Shown: piece after piece, positions 42,972 through 52,822 of the stretch
Layout: every line of letters starts with the position of its first letter
How positions within the stretch are numbered: the first letter of the stretch is position 1
DNA from: Asaia bogorensis
Lineage (GTDB): Bacteria; Pseudomonadota; Alphaproteobacteria; Acetobacterales; Acetobacteraceae
Direction of reading: 5' to 3'
DNA: 64,000 bases
NCBI GenBank assembly: GCA_945897825.1
Contig: CAMDGX010000001.1
Location: forward strand, 40,897-104,896
Made by a program: the position numbers and the translations under genes
Notes under the pieces: model-generated
The model's input: only the letters and a program-made list of their open reading frames with translations
Databases searched by the model: none
What the model was told of the DNA's origin: nothing

Positions 42972-43682
42972 TCAGCCGCGTGGCAGGCGCAACGCACGCA
43001 GCCGCCCGATCAATTCCTTGCGAACTCCATGCGCGTCCGCGACAGGAATCGACCATGGTATGCGCCGCACCAGGTCGCCGCAGGCCAGGTCGCACCCATC
43101 CACATCCACCGCCACCATCCGCCACGCCCCGGGTGCCCCCGCCAGCTCGCCCATCGCCTCCGCATGATCCGCGTTGCAATGGTCCACGATCTCCGCCTCC
43201 GCCGCCGCGATCCGCGCCACCGCCGCCCCATCCGGCAGCAACTCCCCCTGCCGCAGCCGCGTCGCCCGCGCGAACCCGCCCACGAACAGCCCCGCCACCG
43301 GCCGCACCCGCCACAGCGCGAAATCGCCGAAATCGGCATACAGCGCGGCATACGGATGCACCGCCAGCCACCGCGCCTTCAGCCCCCCATCCTCGATCCG
43401 TTCCGCCACCCCCGTCACCGTCAGCCGCGGCGCCGTCTGCGGATTGGCCCCCTCCGCCGCCCCCACCACCATCAGCGCGCAGCGCGGCTCGGCCAGCAAA
43501 TGCCGCGTATGCTCCGACAAGGACGACAGCAGCATCAGCACCGAAAGATCCGGCGCCGTCGCCGGCGTCACCAGCGCGGTGAACGGCTGCCCCCCCGTCT
43601 GCGTCCCCAGCGTCGCCACCCGCGCCGCGCGCAGCAACCGCCTCGCCTGGAGCGCATCGTCCGCCCGGGAGCCCTCTGCCAT
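42972..43682 (-). CDS. HugZ-like pyridoxamine-5'-phosphate-oxidase-fold protein
   Basis: This 236-residue protein has an N-terminal split-barrel flavin/heme-binding domain: [40 protein letters not shown], then [20 protein letters not shown], a HugZ-type block. A C-terminal DUF2470-like domain follows ([32 protein letters not shown]). Such proteins are heme oxygenases or related flavin/heme utilisation enzymes. I chose ATG 43682 because GGAGGGTGAACAAATC lies upstream; ATG 43700 is an alternative. It is codirectional with pckA and divergent from chvI. Confidence 0.85.
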   Translation of the reverse strand: MAEGSRADDALQARRLLRAARVATLGTQTGGQPFTALVTPATAPDLSVLMLLSSLSEHTRHLLAEPRCALMVVGAAEGANPQTAPRLTVTGVAERIEDGGLKARWLAVHPYAALYADFGDFALWRVRPVAGLFVGGFARATRLRQGELLPDGAAVARIAAAEAEIVDHCNADHAEAMGELAGAPGAWRMVAVDVDGCDLACGDLVRRIPWSIPVADAHGVRKELIGRLRALRLPRG

Positions 43683-43761
43683 GATTTGTTCACCCTCCAT
43701 CCTAGTTGGGCCACAATCGTCTGCCACATTTCAATCCGCCATCCCAGAGAGGGGAAAGCGA

Positions 43762-44463
43762 GTGAAACAGACCATCGCCCTGGTCGACGACGACCGGAAC
43801 ATCCTCACCAGCGTGTCCATGACCCTGGAGCAGGAAGGCTTCCAGGTCCGCACCTACACCGACGGCGAATCCGCCCTCCAAGGCATCATCGCCCGCCCCG
43901 TCGACCTCGCCGTGCTCGACGTCAAGATGCCCCGCATGGACGGCATGGAGCTGCTCCAGCGCCTGCGCCAGCGCACCTCGCTCCCCGTCATCTTCCTCAC
44001 CAGCAAGGACGAGGAGGTCGACGAGGTCATGGGCCTGCGCCTCGGGGCCGACGACTACATCACCAAGCCCTTCAGCCAGCGCCTCCTCCTCGAACGCATC
44101 CGCGCCCTGCTGCGCCGCAACGAAACCAGCCGCGCCGAAGGCTCCGGCGCCACCCCCACCGGCGTCATGACCCGCGGCGAGCTGGTGCTCGACGAAACCA
44201 AGCACCAGTGCCTGTGGAAATCGAAGGACATCCAGCTCACCGTCACCGAGTTCCTGCTCGTCAAGGCGCTCGCCACCCGCCCCGGCATGGTGAAATCCCG
44301 CGACCAACTGATCGATGCAGCCTATGGCGAGAACATCTATGTGGACGACCGCACCATCGACAGCCACATCAAGCGCGTCCGCAAGAAGTTCCGCACCGTG
44401 GACGAGGAGTTCAACGCCATCGAAACCCTCTACGGCATCGGCTACCGCTACAAGGAAGCCTGA
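43762..44463 (+). CDS. chvI: ChvI-type response regulator (OmpR family)
   Basis: This 233-residue regulator has a receiver domain with [10 protein letters not shown], phosphoacceptor D53 in [12 protein letters not shown] and the lysine in YITKPFSQ. It also has an OmpR winged-helix DNA-binding domain ([45 protein letters not shown]). The [15 protein letters not shown] and [12 protein letters not shown] blocks are typical of the alphaproteobacterial ChvI group. I use GTG 43762 after an AGAGAGGGGAAAGC site. In relatives ChvI/ChvG control envelope, acid and carbon responses. The kinase gene begins 25 bp downstream. Confidence 0.93.
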   Translation: MKQTIALVDDDRNILTSVSMTLEQEGFQVRTYTDGESALQGIIARPVDLAVLDVKMPRMDGMELLQRLRQRTSLPVIFLTSKDEEVDEVMGLRLGADDYITKPFSQRLLLERIRALLRRNETSRAEGSGATPTGVMTRGELVLDETKHQCLWKSKDIQLTVTEFLLVKALATRPGMVKSRDQLIDAAYGENIYVDDRTIDSHIKRVRKKFRTVDEEFNAIETLYGIGYRYKEA

Positions 44464-44488
44464 CGGATGGGCGTGGCTGAGGCGCGCG

Positions 44489-46165
44489 ATGCCTGACGCC
44501 GGCGGCGCCCCCGCCGCCCTGCGCCCGGCAACACCCAAGGTGCGCGCGCCCCGCACCCGCTGGGTCTCGCCGCTCATGCGCCGAATCCTGCTGGTCAACG
44601 CCATGCCGCTCGCCCTCCTGGCGGCCGCCCTGATGTATCTCGACCAGTACCAGAACGGCCTCCTGGAAGCCGAGGTCGGCGCCCTGCGCCAGCAGGCCAG
44701 GATCTACGCCGGCGCGCTCAGCGAAGCCGCAATCCGCGAGGAAGGCACCGAGCCCCCCCGCCTCGTCCCCGACCAGGCCCGCCCCCTCCTGCGCCGCCTC
44801 ACCGAACCCAGCCCGAACGCCCAAGCCAAGCTCTACGCGCCGGACGGCCAGGTCGTCGTCGATACCCGCGTCCGCCAGGGCGCCGGCGGCACCGTCTTCA
44901 CCGAACCCCTCCCCCCCGCCATCGAGCGCGGCGCCGTCGTCGGCACCATTGAGGCCATCTACGACCGCGTGCTGGACTGGCTGCCCGGCCGCGAACGCCG
45001 CACCCGGCTCGACATCTCCCCCACCGCCGCCGGCCCCGACTGGCAACCCGACGTCAAGGAGGAAATCCGCCTCTCCGGCACCGCCAGCAGCCGCGAAACC
45101 CCGCCCTACATCCGCCGCACCTCGGACAACCGCCTCCTGGTCTCCGTCGCCGAACCCGTGGTCCGCAACCGCACCACCGTCGGCATCGTGCTCCTCACCC
45201 GCGAGGCCCGCGAGGTCGACGACAGCCTGCTCGCCGTGCGCCTGTCCATCCTCGGCCTGTTCTCCCTCGCCCTGGCCCTCACCGTCGCCCTCTCCTGGTA
45301 CCTCTCGCTGACCATCGCTCGCCCCATCCTGCGCCTCGCCGGCGCCGCCGAGCAGATGCGCGAAGGCCGCGGCCGCGCCGGCGCCGTGCCCGCCATGCTC
45401 CTGGCCCGCCGCGACGAAATCGGCGAACTCGCCCACGCCATCGGCGACTCCGCCCACGCCCTGTGGAACCGCATGGACGCCACCGAACGCTTCGCCGCCG
45501 ACGTCGCGCACGAAATCAAGAACCCGCTCTCCTCCATCCGCAGCGCCATCGAAACCCTGCGCCGCATCGAGGAACCCGAGAAACAGCGCCGCCTGCTCGC
45601 CATCATCGCCGAAGACGTCGCCCGCCTGGACCGCCTCATCAGCGACATCTCCGACGCCTCGCGCATCGACGCCGAACTCTCCCGCGCCGCCACCGAAGCC
45701 GTCGACGTCACCCCCATCCTGGCCGTCCTGGCCGAAATCGACGAAGCCACCCGCCGCGAAACCGACCCCCGCCTCGTCCTCGCCGAACCCCAGGCCCCCG
45801 CCGTGGTCCGCGCCGTCGAAGACCGCCTGGTGCAGGTCCTGCGCAACCTGATCGGCAACGCGCAAAGCTTCTCCCCGCCCGGCGGCCGCATCACCCTGGC
45901 CGCCATCCCCGCCGGCGCCGAAATCGAAATCAGCGTCGAGGACGAAGGCCCCGGCATCCCCGAAGGCAAGCTCGAAGGCATCTTCGACCGATTCTACTCC
46001 GAACGACCCCAAGGCGAACGCTTCGGCCAACACTCCGGCCTCGGCCTGTCGATCAGCCGCCAAATCGTCGAAGCCCTCAAAGGCCGCATCACCGCCGAAA
46101 ACCGCCGCGACACGGACGGAAAGGTGGTGGGGGCACGGTTCGTGGTGCGGCTGCCCAAAGGGTAG
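44489..46165 (+). CDS. chvG: ChvG-type sensor histidine kinase
   Basis: This 558-residue membrane kinase has a basic N-terminus and helix 1 at about 31-50 (ILLVNAMPLALLAAALMYLD). A periplasmic domain to about 245 includes a stimulus-sensing block (LYAPDGQVVVDTRVRQGAGG). Then come helix 2, a HAMP domain, the phosphoacceptor box FAADVAHEIKNPLSSIRSAI with H341, and an ATPase domain with RNLIGNAQSFSPPGG, EDEGPGIPEG and HSGLGLSISRQIVEAL. It pairs with the ChvI-type regulator just upstream. In many alphaproteobacteria hprK, EIIA and HPr follow chvG; here an AT-rich terminator element follows instead. Confidence 0.93.
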   Translation: MPDAGGAPAALRPATPKVRAPRTRWVSPLMRRILLVNAMPLALLAAALMYLDQYQNGLLEAEVGALRQQARIYAGALSEAAIREEGTEPPRLVPDQARPLLRRLTEPSPNAQAKLYAPDGQVVVDTRVRQGAGGTVFTEPLPPAIERGAVVGTIEAIYDRVLDWLPGRERRTRLDISPTAAGPDWQPDVKEEIRLSGTASSRETPPYIRRTSDNRLLVSVAEPVVRNRTTVGIVLLTREAREVDDSLLAVRLSILGLFSLALALTVALSWYLSLTIARPILRLAGAAEQMREGRGRAGAVPAMLLARRDEIGELAHAIGDSAHALWNRMDATERFAADVAHEIKNPLSSIRSAIETLRRIEEPEKQRRLLAIIAEDVARLDRLISDISDASRIDAELSRAATEAVDVTPILAVLAEIDEATRRETDPRLVLAEPQAPAVVRAVEDRLVQVLRNLIGNAQSFSPPGGRITLAAIPAGAEIEISVEDEGPGIPEGKLEGIFDRFYSERPQGERFGQHSGLGLSISRQIVEALKGRITAENRRDTDGKVVGARFVVRLPKG

Positions 46166-46166
46166 G

Positions 46167-46212
46167 AAAGGAAGTCTTCTTTTTGTGAACAAAAAGAAGC
46201 AAAAAAACTTCA
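46167..46212 (+). terminator. AT-rich hairpin element after chvG, copy 2
   Basis: GGAAGTCTTCTTTTTGTGAA continuing to CAAAAAGAAGCAAAAAAACTTCA begins at the chvG stop codon. The stem is CTTCTTTTTGT with ACAAAAAGAAG, followed by CAAAAAAACTT. Its sequence matches, in the sense of the preceding gene, the elements at 36726-36866 and 57990-58097. Confidence 0.75.
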
Positions 46213-46263
46213 TACATTCCGCGCGGGGAGGCGGGGATCTGCAAGGTCAGGCCCGACACGCCC

Positions 46264-46362
46264 CGTCATCCTGAGCGAAGCGAAGGACCCACGCTTGCAC
46301 CCCGTCGCGCGAAGGCGCGCGCCGGACCAGGCGGGTCTGGGCAGAGCCCAGCCTTCCTTCCT
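46264..46362. repeat. Dispersed-type repeat, CATCCTGAGCGAAGCGAAGG motif plus GC hairpin
   Basis: It contains CATCCTGAGCGAAGCGAAGG, a sequence I recognise as a recurrent intergenic motif in many bacterial genomes, then a GCGCGAAGGCGCGC hairpin and TCTGGGC-AGA-GCCCAG followed by CCTTCCTTCC. The last part resembles the end of the GC-rich repeat family. Confidence 0.5.
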
Positions 46363-46427
46363 GCCACGAGCACGTACGGGATAAAATTCCTTGTTCACCG
46401 ATCGACAAGCGACTATTTTTCCCAGCA

Positions 46428-46787
46428 ATGCCCATTCCAGCCACCCACCTGGCCGACCCCCTCGCCTTCCTGCGCCACATGGCGCGGGAGACGCGCGAGT
46501 CGCGCCCTGGCGCGCTGGAAACCCTGCTGCTCGCCCTGCTCGCCGCCCTTCTCGGCCGGCCGGCCCCCGACGCGGGCGGCCAGTGGCATCCTTCCCCCGA
46601 TTCCGGGCAACGTGCAGGCGCACTCGGCTACGAATCCCTGCGCGGCGACTCCGGGGCCCCGAACCGCCTGTGCGCCTGGATCGGCTGGATTCTGCGCGGC
46701 CTGCCCAACCGCGGCATGGCGCCCTCCGGCGCCCGCCCGACGCCGCTATCCCCCGTTCATGTCGCCCGCGCGCCGCCGCGCGCCTGA
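46428..46787 (+). CDS. Small hypothetical protein, uncertain
   Basis: This is a 119-residue frame. Its first 45 residues look like a genuine amphipathic protein start (MPIPATHLADPLAFLRHMAR, then ALETLLLALLAALLGR). The remainder is Pro/Arg/Gly-rich and could be non-coding. No ribosome-binding site precedes the ATG. Apart from repeats it is the only candidate gene in the 700 bases between chvG and tamB. Weakly supported. Confidence 0.3.
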   Translation: MPIPATHLADPLAFLRHMARETRESRPGALETLLLALLAALLGRPAPDAGGQWHPSPDSGQRAGALGYESLRGDSGAPNRLCAWIGWILRGLPNRGMAPSGARPTPLSPVHVARAPPRA

Positions 46788-46871
46788 CCGACCGCCCCTA
46801 ATCCCCTATCCGTCGTCAAAACCCCGCTTCCGGCGGCGCTGGCCCACGCCCATTTTCCGGGCGTTCGGATC

Positions 46872-49800
46872 CTACCACTCCCGCGACCACACCACGCCCA
46901 GCGAGCTGCCGTTGCTCCCCCCCGCCCCGGTCGCAGAGGGTGTCCCGGTCGATGTCCCCACCTCGCCCTGCAGCTTCAGCCCGCGCCCGATATCGATCTG
47001 CACCGTGGCCTTCGTGCCGGCATCCCCGGTGCCTTGGCGCACCCCGAGATAGACGCCGGGCGCGATGTTGCGCCCCGCCTCCAGCGTCGTGGCCCCGCTT
47101 TCGGTGGACCCGATCGCCAGCCGGTCCAGCCCCAGCCCGCCGCGGATGCGCCCCAGCGGATCGAAGCCGCCCTGGCCGCTGAGCTCGGCGATCCCGGCGG
47201 CGATCTGCGCGGCCTGGAGCGCCGAAAGCTGGTTCAGCGAGCGGCCGAGCAGCAGCTGCGCCAGGATCTCGTCCTGCGGCAGTTCGGGCTCGGACGTCAG
47301 CCGGATCTCCGGCGCGCTGGCATTGCCGGTCACGCGCACCGTGGCGTTGGTCGTGGCGCTGCGGCTGGTCGCCGCGAAGTCGATCGCCGGGTCCAGCGCC
47401 GCGCTGCCATCGAGCGTCACCCGCCCCTCGGTCAGCGTCAGCGCCGTGCCCAGCAGGTTGAAGCTGCCGCGCCGCAGCGTCAGCGCCCCGTCCGGCCGCG
47501 GTGCGTCCAGCGTGCCGCCGATCGCCACCTCGCCCGCCAACTCCGCCTCCAGCCCGCGCCCGCGCACGAACACGTTGCCCGGGGCCGCGACGCGGATATC
47601 GAGCGCGATCGGTGGCGCCGGCGTCTCCGGCGGGGCCGGCGGCGCGCCGGCGATGCGGATCGGCAGGGTCGGCAGCCGTGCCGGCATGCGTTCCGGGATG
47701 CGGATCTCCACCCGCCGCAACCCGATCCGCCCGCTGGCCGCCAACCCGTCGCCCACCCGCCCGCGCAGCGCCAGGTCGGCATCGAGCACGGCGCTGAGCA
47801 GGTCCGAGGCGATCGGCCGCGCATTGCGCGCCACCAGCGCGAGGTCGAGTTCGGGGGCCGCGTCCAGCGTGGCGGTGCCGGTCAGCGACACGGTGCCCGG
47901 GCCGGCCCGCCCGGTCATTCTCTCGATCACCAGCCGCCGCCCATCGGCGCGCACCGTGCCCGCAATGTTGCGCACCCGCAGGCCGAGCGAGAAATCCTGC
48001 AGCTCGCCCCGCGCCAGGCGCAGCGTGCCGACCACATTGGGTGCCGTGGCCGGCCCGCTGACCTGCGCATCGAGCGTGACGTCGCCGCGCGCCCGCTGCC
48101 CCTGCGCCGTCAGGATCGGGTCAAGCAACGCCAGCGGCGCCCGCCCCGTCACCCGCAGGGCCAGCGCCCCCGGTCCAAGCGGCACGGTCCCGTTCGCCGT
48201 CACCTGCGCCGGCCCCGCGGTGGTGCGCGCATCGATCCGCGCCGCCCCGCCGCCCAGCGTGGCGGTGGCAGTCAGGCTGGCCGCCGGCAGCGTGGGAACG
48301 GCACTCCAGCGCAACCCGGTGCCCGAAAGCCGCACCGTGCCCGTCGGTGCCGCGAGGGCACCGCCAAGCGTGGCGTCGGCCTGCACGGTACCGGCCAGCT
48401 CCGGCGCCAGCGCGGTGGCCGGCAGGCCCCGCAGAGTCGCCCGCAGGTCGAGCGTCGGCGCGAGCCGACCCGCCGCCTCCAGCGTGCCGCCGGCGAGGTC
48501 GAGCAGCAGCCGGTCGACACGCACTTCGTCGCCCCAGGCGGCGGTGCCCAGCGCGAGGCGGGCCGGTGCGCGCAAGCCGATCGCCCGCCCCTGCACCGTG
48601 CCGCGCAACGACGACAACAACAGCGTCCGCCCCGGCACATCCAGCGTCGCCGCCGCCTCCAGGTTGCCGGGATCGCGGGCCGAGAGCCGCAGCGCCAACG
48701 CCTCGGGCAGCCCCTCGGCCTGGAGGGTGAGCGTCGCGAAGGGCGGCAGCCCCCGCGCCGAAGCCTCCGCCTTCAGCGCCCCGCCTTCCGCCCGCGACGC
48801 GTCCAGCCGCACGCTGCCGGACGGTGCGCCGGGCAGGAACGGCCGCAGTTCCTGCACCGCGCCCATCTCCACCTGCGCGGTCCCGTGCGGCAGCACGGCA
48901 CCGGGCGGCAGCACCAGGGACGCCGTCGCCCGCGCCGATTTCCAGCGCAGCGCGGGAACCTCAAGCCGGATCGTGCCGTCCGCGGCCCGCCCGCCGGCCA
49001 CCTCCAGCTCCAACGGCGCGCCTTCCAGCGTCGCGGACAGCGTGGCACGGCCCTCCGGAGTGGCGGGCAGGCCGGTGATGCGCCCGGCGAGCGTCATCGG
49101 CAGCGGTGGGAAGCCTTCGGTTCCCGCCGTGCCGTCGCCGGTGATGTCGAGCGCCATGTCGTCGATCCGCCCGCCCAGCCGCAGCGCCAGGCGCGCCTCG
49201 CCCAGAAGCGGTGCCGCGACCAGCGCGAGGTCGGGTAGGACAGCGTCCAGCTCGGCGGCGATCGTGTCCGCGTCCAGCGTGCCGCGGCCGGAGAGGCGCA
49301 GGCCGGGGCTGTCCAGCGTCAGCCGTTCCACCAGGGTCCGCTCGCCGCGCCGCGTGGCGGCCACGTCGAAGCGTGTCTCCCGCCCGGCCAGCGCCGGGAC
49401 CGGTGCTGCGCCCAGGCGGACCCAGCCGGAGCTTTGCACCTCCGCCCCGTCCTCCGGCAAGCGCAGGTCGAGCCGGACCTGGGCGCTGCCGGACAGCTCC
49501 GCCGCCAGCGGATCGAGTGTCGGCAGGTCGACCACCAGCCGCGCCTCGGGCACGCCCGCGGTGCGCACCGTGCCGGACAGGACCAGCAGGGGGTGCGACA
49601 GGCGCAGCGCCACCGGGCGGCCATCGGCCTGCAGGTCGAGGTCGGCGGCCAGTTCCAGCGGGTCGGCGCGCAGCACGTCGCCGAGCGGGGCGGGGAGCTG
49701 CACCTGTTCGGCGCGGCCTTCGAGGCGCACCTGCCCGGCATCGCCCGAGAGCGTGGCGGCGATGCGGGCCAGCCGGGTCTCACCGGCGCGCAGCCCCTCG

Positions 49801-50663
49801 ACCAGCAGTTGGCCCCGCGCCTCGGGCGTGGCCGGCGGACCGGCGAGGTGGGCGTCGATCTCGATCGCCTGCCAGGCGAGGCCGGGGCCCGGCGTCATCG
49901 CGGGGGCGCGGGCGACGACATCGAGGGCGATGCGGTCCGGCGCCAGCAGGCCGGAGGCGGTCAGCGTCAGCGCGCCGGCCTGGGCGTCCAGCCGCAGCGC
50001 CGGGGCGGTGCGCTGGCCGTCGAGCCGGGCGGTCAGCTTCAGCGCGCCGAGGTCCGGCAGCCCGGCGATCCCGGCGACCAGGCCATTCTCCGGCTCCTCC
50101 AGCGCGGCCTCCAGCGCCAGCGCATCGGGTGCCAGCCGGCCCTCGACGGTCAGCCGGCCGGGCCGGTCAGTGCCCTCGACCAGCAGGCGGAACGTGCCCT
50201 GGTCCATGGCTGCGAGGTCCATGGCGCCCGAGACCGACACCACGACCGCTTCGGCCAGCCCCGAGGCCGCCGGCATCACCTCCAGCCGACCGATGCGCAG
50301 CGCATCGACCGAGATCTGCATCGGCAGGCCGCCGCCGCCAGCGCCACCGTCGCCGGCGGGCTGGCGGTGGACCACGGCGCGGGCGGCCTGCAGCGACTGC
50401 ACCTGGGCGCGGCCGCGCAGCAGGGCGAGGGAGGACCACTGCGCGGTGACATCCTCCAGCACCAGCCAGGCGCCCCGCGCGTCGTGCACCTCGATCCGCT
50501 CGGCCCTGGGCGAGCCGGGCAGCCAGCCTTCCAGCCCCAGAAGGCGCACCTGCCCGCCGCTGGCCCATTCGATCAGGCGGGTCATGGTGTTGCGCTCGTC
50601 CTGCGCCGCGGCCGGGCCGGCCAGCAGCACCACGAGCAGCATCAGGAGCGTCGCGCGGCGCAT
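46872..50663 (-). CDS. tamB: Translocation and assembly module inner-membrane component TamB
   Basis: This 1263-residue protein has an N-terminal hydrophobic segment (RRATLLMLLVVLLAGPAAAQ). A very long run of repeated beta-strands rich in Leu/Val/Ala with alternating Asp/Gly follows: the hydrophobic-groove AsmA/TamB fold. The C-terminal TamB (DUF490) domain has LPTLPIRIAGAPPAP, RPDGALTLRRGSFNLLGTAL, LLGRSLNQLSALQAAQIAAG and a terminal LGVVWSREW strand. The protein bridges the periplasm and works with TamA in outer-membrane protein or lipid delivery. The N-terminus has an AxA-Q signal-peptidase-like site instead of a plain anchor. ATG overlaps the tamA stop by one base (TGATG). Confidence 0.93.
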   Translation of the reverse strand: MRRATLLMLLVVLLAGPAAAQDERNTMTRLIEWASGGQVRLLGLEGWLPGSPRAERIEVHDARGAWLVLEDVTAQWSSLALLRGRAQVQSLQAARAVVHRQPAGDGGAGGGGLPMQISVDALRIGRLEVMPAASGLAEAVVVSVSGAMDLAAMDQGTFRLLVEGTDRPGRLTVEGRLAPDALALEAALEEPENGLVAGIAGLPDLGALKLTARLDGQRTAPALRLDAQAGALTLTASGLLAPDRIALDVVARAPAMTPGPGLAWQAIEIDAHLAGPPATPEARGQLLVEGLRAGETRLARIAATLSGDAGQVRLEGRAEQVQLPAPLGDVLRADPLELAADLDLQADGRPVALRLSHPLLVLSGTVRTAGVPEARLVVDLPTLDPLAAELSGSAQVRLDLRLPEDGAEVQSSGWVRLGAAPVPALAGRETRFDVAATRRGERTLVERLTLDSPGLRLSGRGTLDADTIAAELDAVLPDLALVAAPLLGEARLALRLGGRIDDMALDITGDGTAGTEGFPPLPMTLAGRITGLPATPEGRATLSATLEGAPLELEVAGGRAADGTIRLEVPALRWKSARATASLVLPPGAVLPHGTAQVEMGAVQELRPFLPGAPSGSVRLDASRAEGGALKAEASARGLPPFATLTLQAEGLPEALALRLSARDPGNLEAAATLDVPGRTLLLSSLRGTVQGRAIGLRAPARLALGTAAWGDEVRVDRLLLDLAGGTLEAAGRLAPTLDLRATLRGLPATALAPELAGTVQADATLGGALAAPTGTVRLSGTGLRWSAVPTLPAASLTATATLGGGAARIDARTTAGPAQVTANGTVPLGPGALALRVTGRAPLALLDPILTAQGQRARGDVTLDAQVSGPATAPNVVGTLRLARGELQDFSLGLRVRNIAGTVRADGRRLVIERMTGRAGPGTVSLTGTATLDAAPELDLALVARNARPIASDLLSAVLDADLALRGRVGDGLAASGRIGLRRVEIRIPERMPARLPTLPIRIAGAPPAPPETPAPPIALDIRVAAPGNVFVRGRGLEAELAGEVAIGGTLDAPRPDGALTLRRGSFNLLGTALTLTEGRVTLDGSAALDPAIDFAATSRSATTNATVRVTGNASAPEIRLTSEPELPQDEILAQLLLGRSLNQLSALQAAQIAAGIAELSGQGGFDPLGRIRGGLGLDRLAIGSTESGATTLEAGRNIAPGVYLGVRQGTGDAGTKATVQIDIGRGLKLQGEVGTSTGTPSATGAGGSNGSSLGVVWSREW

Positions 50664-52519
50664 CAGAAGGCCTGCCCGATGCCGATGTAGAACTGCACCG
50701 CGTCGGTCTTGCGCTGGCGCACCAGCGGCACGGCGATGTCGGCGCGGATCGGACCGATGCCGGTGTGGTAGCGCACGCCGATGCCCGCGCCAACGCGCAC
50801 TTCGCCGGTGAACGGGATGCCCTGGTCGGAGATCTGCCCGGCATCGAGGAAGGCGGCGACACCCCAGCTTTCGCCGATGCGCTGGCGGATCTCCACCGAG
50901 GCGGCGTCGATCGCGGTGCCGCCGCGCGGCCTTCCGCTGGGGAACAGGCGGCCGACCGACTGGAAGCGGTAGCCGCGGATGGTGCCGCTGCCGCCGGCGT
51001 AGAAGCGCTGGTCGGGCGGCAGGTCCAGCACGTCGCCGCCGGCGATGGCGCCGACCAGCGCGCGCAGCGCCAGCACGGTGCGGCCCGGCTCGGCGCCCAT
51101 GAAGCCGCCGAGGTCGAGATAGGTGGAGGCGGAGGCCTGCATCACGGCGAACATCCCGGCCTTGTTGGCCAGGTTCATCGTCGGCGTCACCGACACGCCG
51201 GCGCGCACGCCGCTGGTGGGGTTCAGCAGGTCGGTGGTGGAATCGTAGGTGAGGCCGAGCGGGGCCTGGACCAGCAGGTAGTTGTTCACCTCGCCCTCCT
51301 GCGTGATGCGCGCCGACTGGACCGCGAGGCCGCCGGTGGCCCGCCAGCGCTCGCCCAGCTTGCGGGCCAGGGTGGCGGAGGCGCGCACGGCGTGGCGGTC
51401 GTAGGCGCGCAGGTAGGCGCGCTGGGCGTTGACGTTCAGGGTCAGCGAATGGTTGCGCGCCGGCACCTCGGGCAGCACCAGCAGGGCATCAAGGTTGTAG
51501 CCGGGCGCGCGCGTGGCGCTGCCGCCGAGTTCGGTCGCGGCCGCGCTGAGCGTGAGCTGTTCGGCGCTGCCCCACAGGTTGCGGTGCGTCCAGGCCGCCG
51601 AGACGCGGCCGCCCTGGTCGGTGGACCAGGCCGCGGCGAGGTCGATCACCCGCAGCTTGCGCTCGCCGACGCGCACCGTCACCGGCAGGCGGCCCTGGGC
51701 GTCCGGCGCCGTGCCTTCCTCGATGCGGACATTGGCGACGGCGGGCAGGGCGGCGAGGTCGCGGCGGGCGGCGTCCAGCCGGGCGGGGTCGAAGCGCTCG
51801 CCCTCGGCCAGTTTCAGGCGGCGGCGGACGAATTCGGGGTCGAGGCGCGCGGTGCCTTCGACGGCGATGGCGCCGATGTCCAGGCGCGGGCCGGGGCGGA
51901 CCGTGTAGGCGACATCGACGGCGCGGGCGGCGGGGTCGAGCACGGCGTCGGGCTCGCTCACCTCGGCCAGGGCGAAGCCTTCGGCGCGCAGTGCGGTGCG
52001 CACCGCGGCGCGGGCCGCCAGCACCGCCTCGGCGCGGGCGGGTTGGCCGGGGGCGAGCGGGAAGGCGGCGCGGGCGCTGGCCGGGATGTCGCCACGCAAT
52101 TCCACCCGGCGCAGCGGGAACACCTCGCCGGGGTCCATCGCCACCTCGACCGCGACGCGCGCGCCCTCCGGCAGCGCCTCCAGCCGGTCGACCAGGCCGG
52201 GCGCGTCGGCGGGCTCGCTGTCGATCCGCACGGCGACGGTGCCGCCGTAGTGGCCGAGGCTGTGCATCGCGGCGGTCAGGCGGTCGATGTCGGCGCGGGC
52301 GCGGGCGGCCAGGGCGGCGGGGCCGACGGGGGCGGACTCGCGCAGGGTGGCGAGCAGGGAGGCATCGGCGGCGGCGCGGTCCAACTCGTCGAGCCCGGTG
52401 GGGGCCAGGCGCAGGTCGTAGGCCACCGGGTCGGCGGCGCGGCCGGCGGGCATGCCGAGCGGCAGCAGCAGGGCCAGGATCGCCCAGAGCCGGAGCCCCC
52501 CCTGTTGCCGTTCGCCCAT
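50663..52519 (-). CDS. tamA: Outer-membrane translocation and assembly module component TamA
   Basis: This 618-residue Omp85-superfamily protein has a signal peptide (LRLWAILALLLPLGMPAGRA, cleavage near AAD). POTRA domains lie at about 30-280, including VFPLRRVELRGDIPASARAA and DIGAIAVEGTARLDPEFVRR. A C-terminal 16-strand barrel follows, with FYAGGSGTIRGYRFQSVG (the IRGY variant of the conserved lid-lock RGF motif) and a final strand ending VQFYIGIGQAF with the terminal Phe expected of barrel proteins. With TamB it inserts autotransporters or moves lipids. Start ATG 52519 is where the signal peptide begins; upstream open frame is not protein-like. Confidence 0.93.
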   Translation of the reverse strand: MGERQQGGLRLWAILALLLPLGMPAGRAADPVAYDLRLAPTGLDELDRAAADASLLATLRESAPVGPAALAARARADIDRLTAAMHSLGHYGGTVAVRIDSEPADAPGLVDRLEALPEGARVAVEVAMDPGEVFPLRRVELRGDIPASARAAFPLAPGQPARAEAVLAARAAVRTALRAEGFALAEVSEPDAVLDPAARAVDVAYTVRPGPRLDIGAIAVEGTARLDPEFVRRRLKLAEGERFDPARLDAARRDLAALPAVANVRIEEGTAPDAQGRLPVTVRVGERKLRVIDLAAAWSTDQGGRVSAAWTHRNLWGSAEQLTLSAAATELGGSATRAPGYNLDALLVLPEVPARNHSLTLNVNAQRAYLRAYDRHAVRASATLARKLGERWRATGGLAVQSARITQEGEVNNYLLVQAPLGLTYDSTTDLLNPTSGVRAGVSVTPTMNLANKAGMFAVMQASASTYLDLGGFMGAEPGRTVLALRALVGAIAGGDVLDLPPDQRFYAGGSGTIRGYRFQSVGRLFPSGRPRGGTAIDAASVEIRQRIGESWGVAAFLDAGQISDQGIPFTGEVRVGAGIGVRYHTGIGPIRADIAVPLVRQRKTDAVQFYIGIGQAF

Positions 52520-52822
52520 CGGCACGCACCTCCCGTCATCTGCCCGCCGGACCCTGGGCACTCTCCGCCCAAGCGAAACCACAGGTTGGGGTTCCCGGCT
52601 GTAGCGCCAGGGCGGCCGGTTCGCCCGTGGATCGAGCAGCCTTGCGCGCTGCGCGCATGGGACCGCAAGGGCGCAGCATGCGGCAGGGCATCGCGCGTGG
52701 CCATGGCTCGCCATCACTTGCCCGTGAAGGGCCGGGTGGCCGGTGCCGCGCGGCGCGACTCTCCGGCCCTTCGCGCCTAGTCTGCGCCCGACCGACGACG
52801 ACGCAACACCAAGGGAGCGGGC
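52520..52822. other. Divergent intergenic region, no gene recognised
   Basis: These 303 bp separate the divergent tamA and hybrid-kinase genes. Apart from GC-rich imperfect dyads (for example around 52640-52680) I see no RNA gene, protein-like frame or clear promoter boxes. Both promoters should be here. Confidence 0.3.

Noticed and set aside
47065..50811. Plus-strand frame of about 1250 codons opposite tamB
   Set aside because: Ser/Ala/Arg-rich shadow; the minus strand carries TamB with its conserved C-terminal domain and overlap with tamA.
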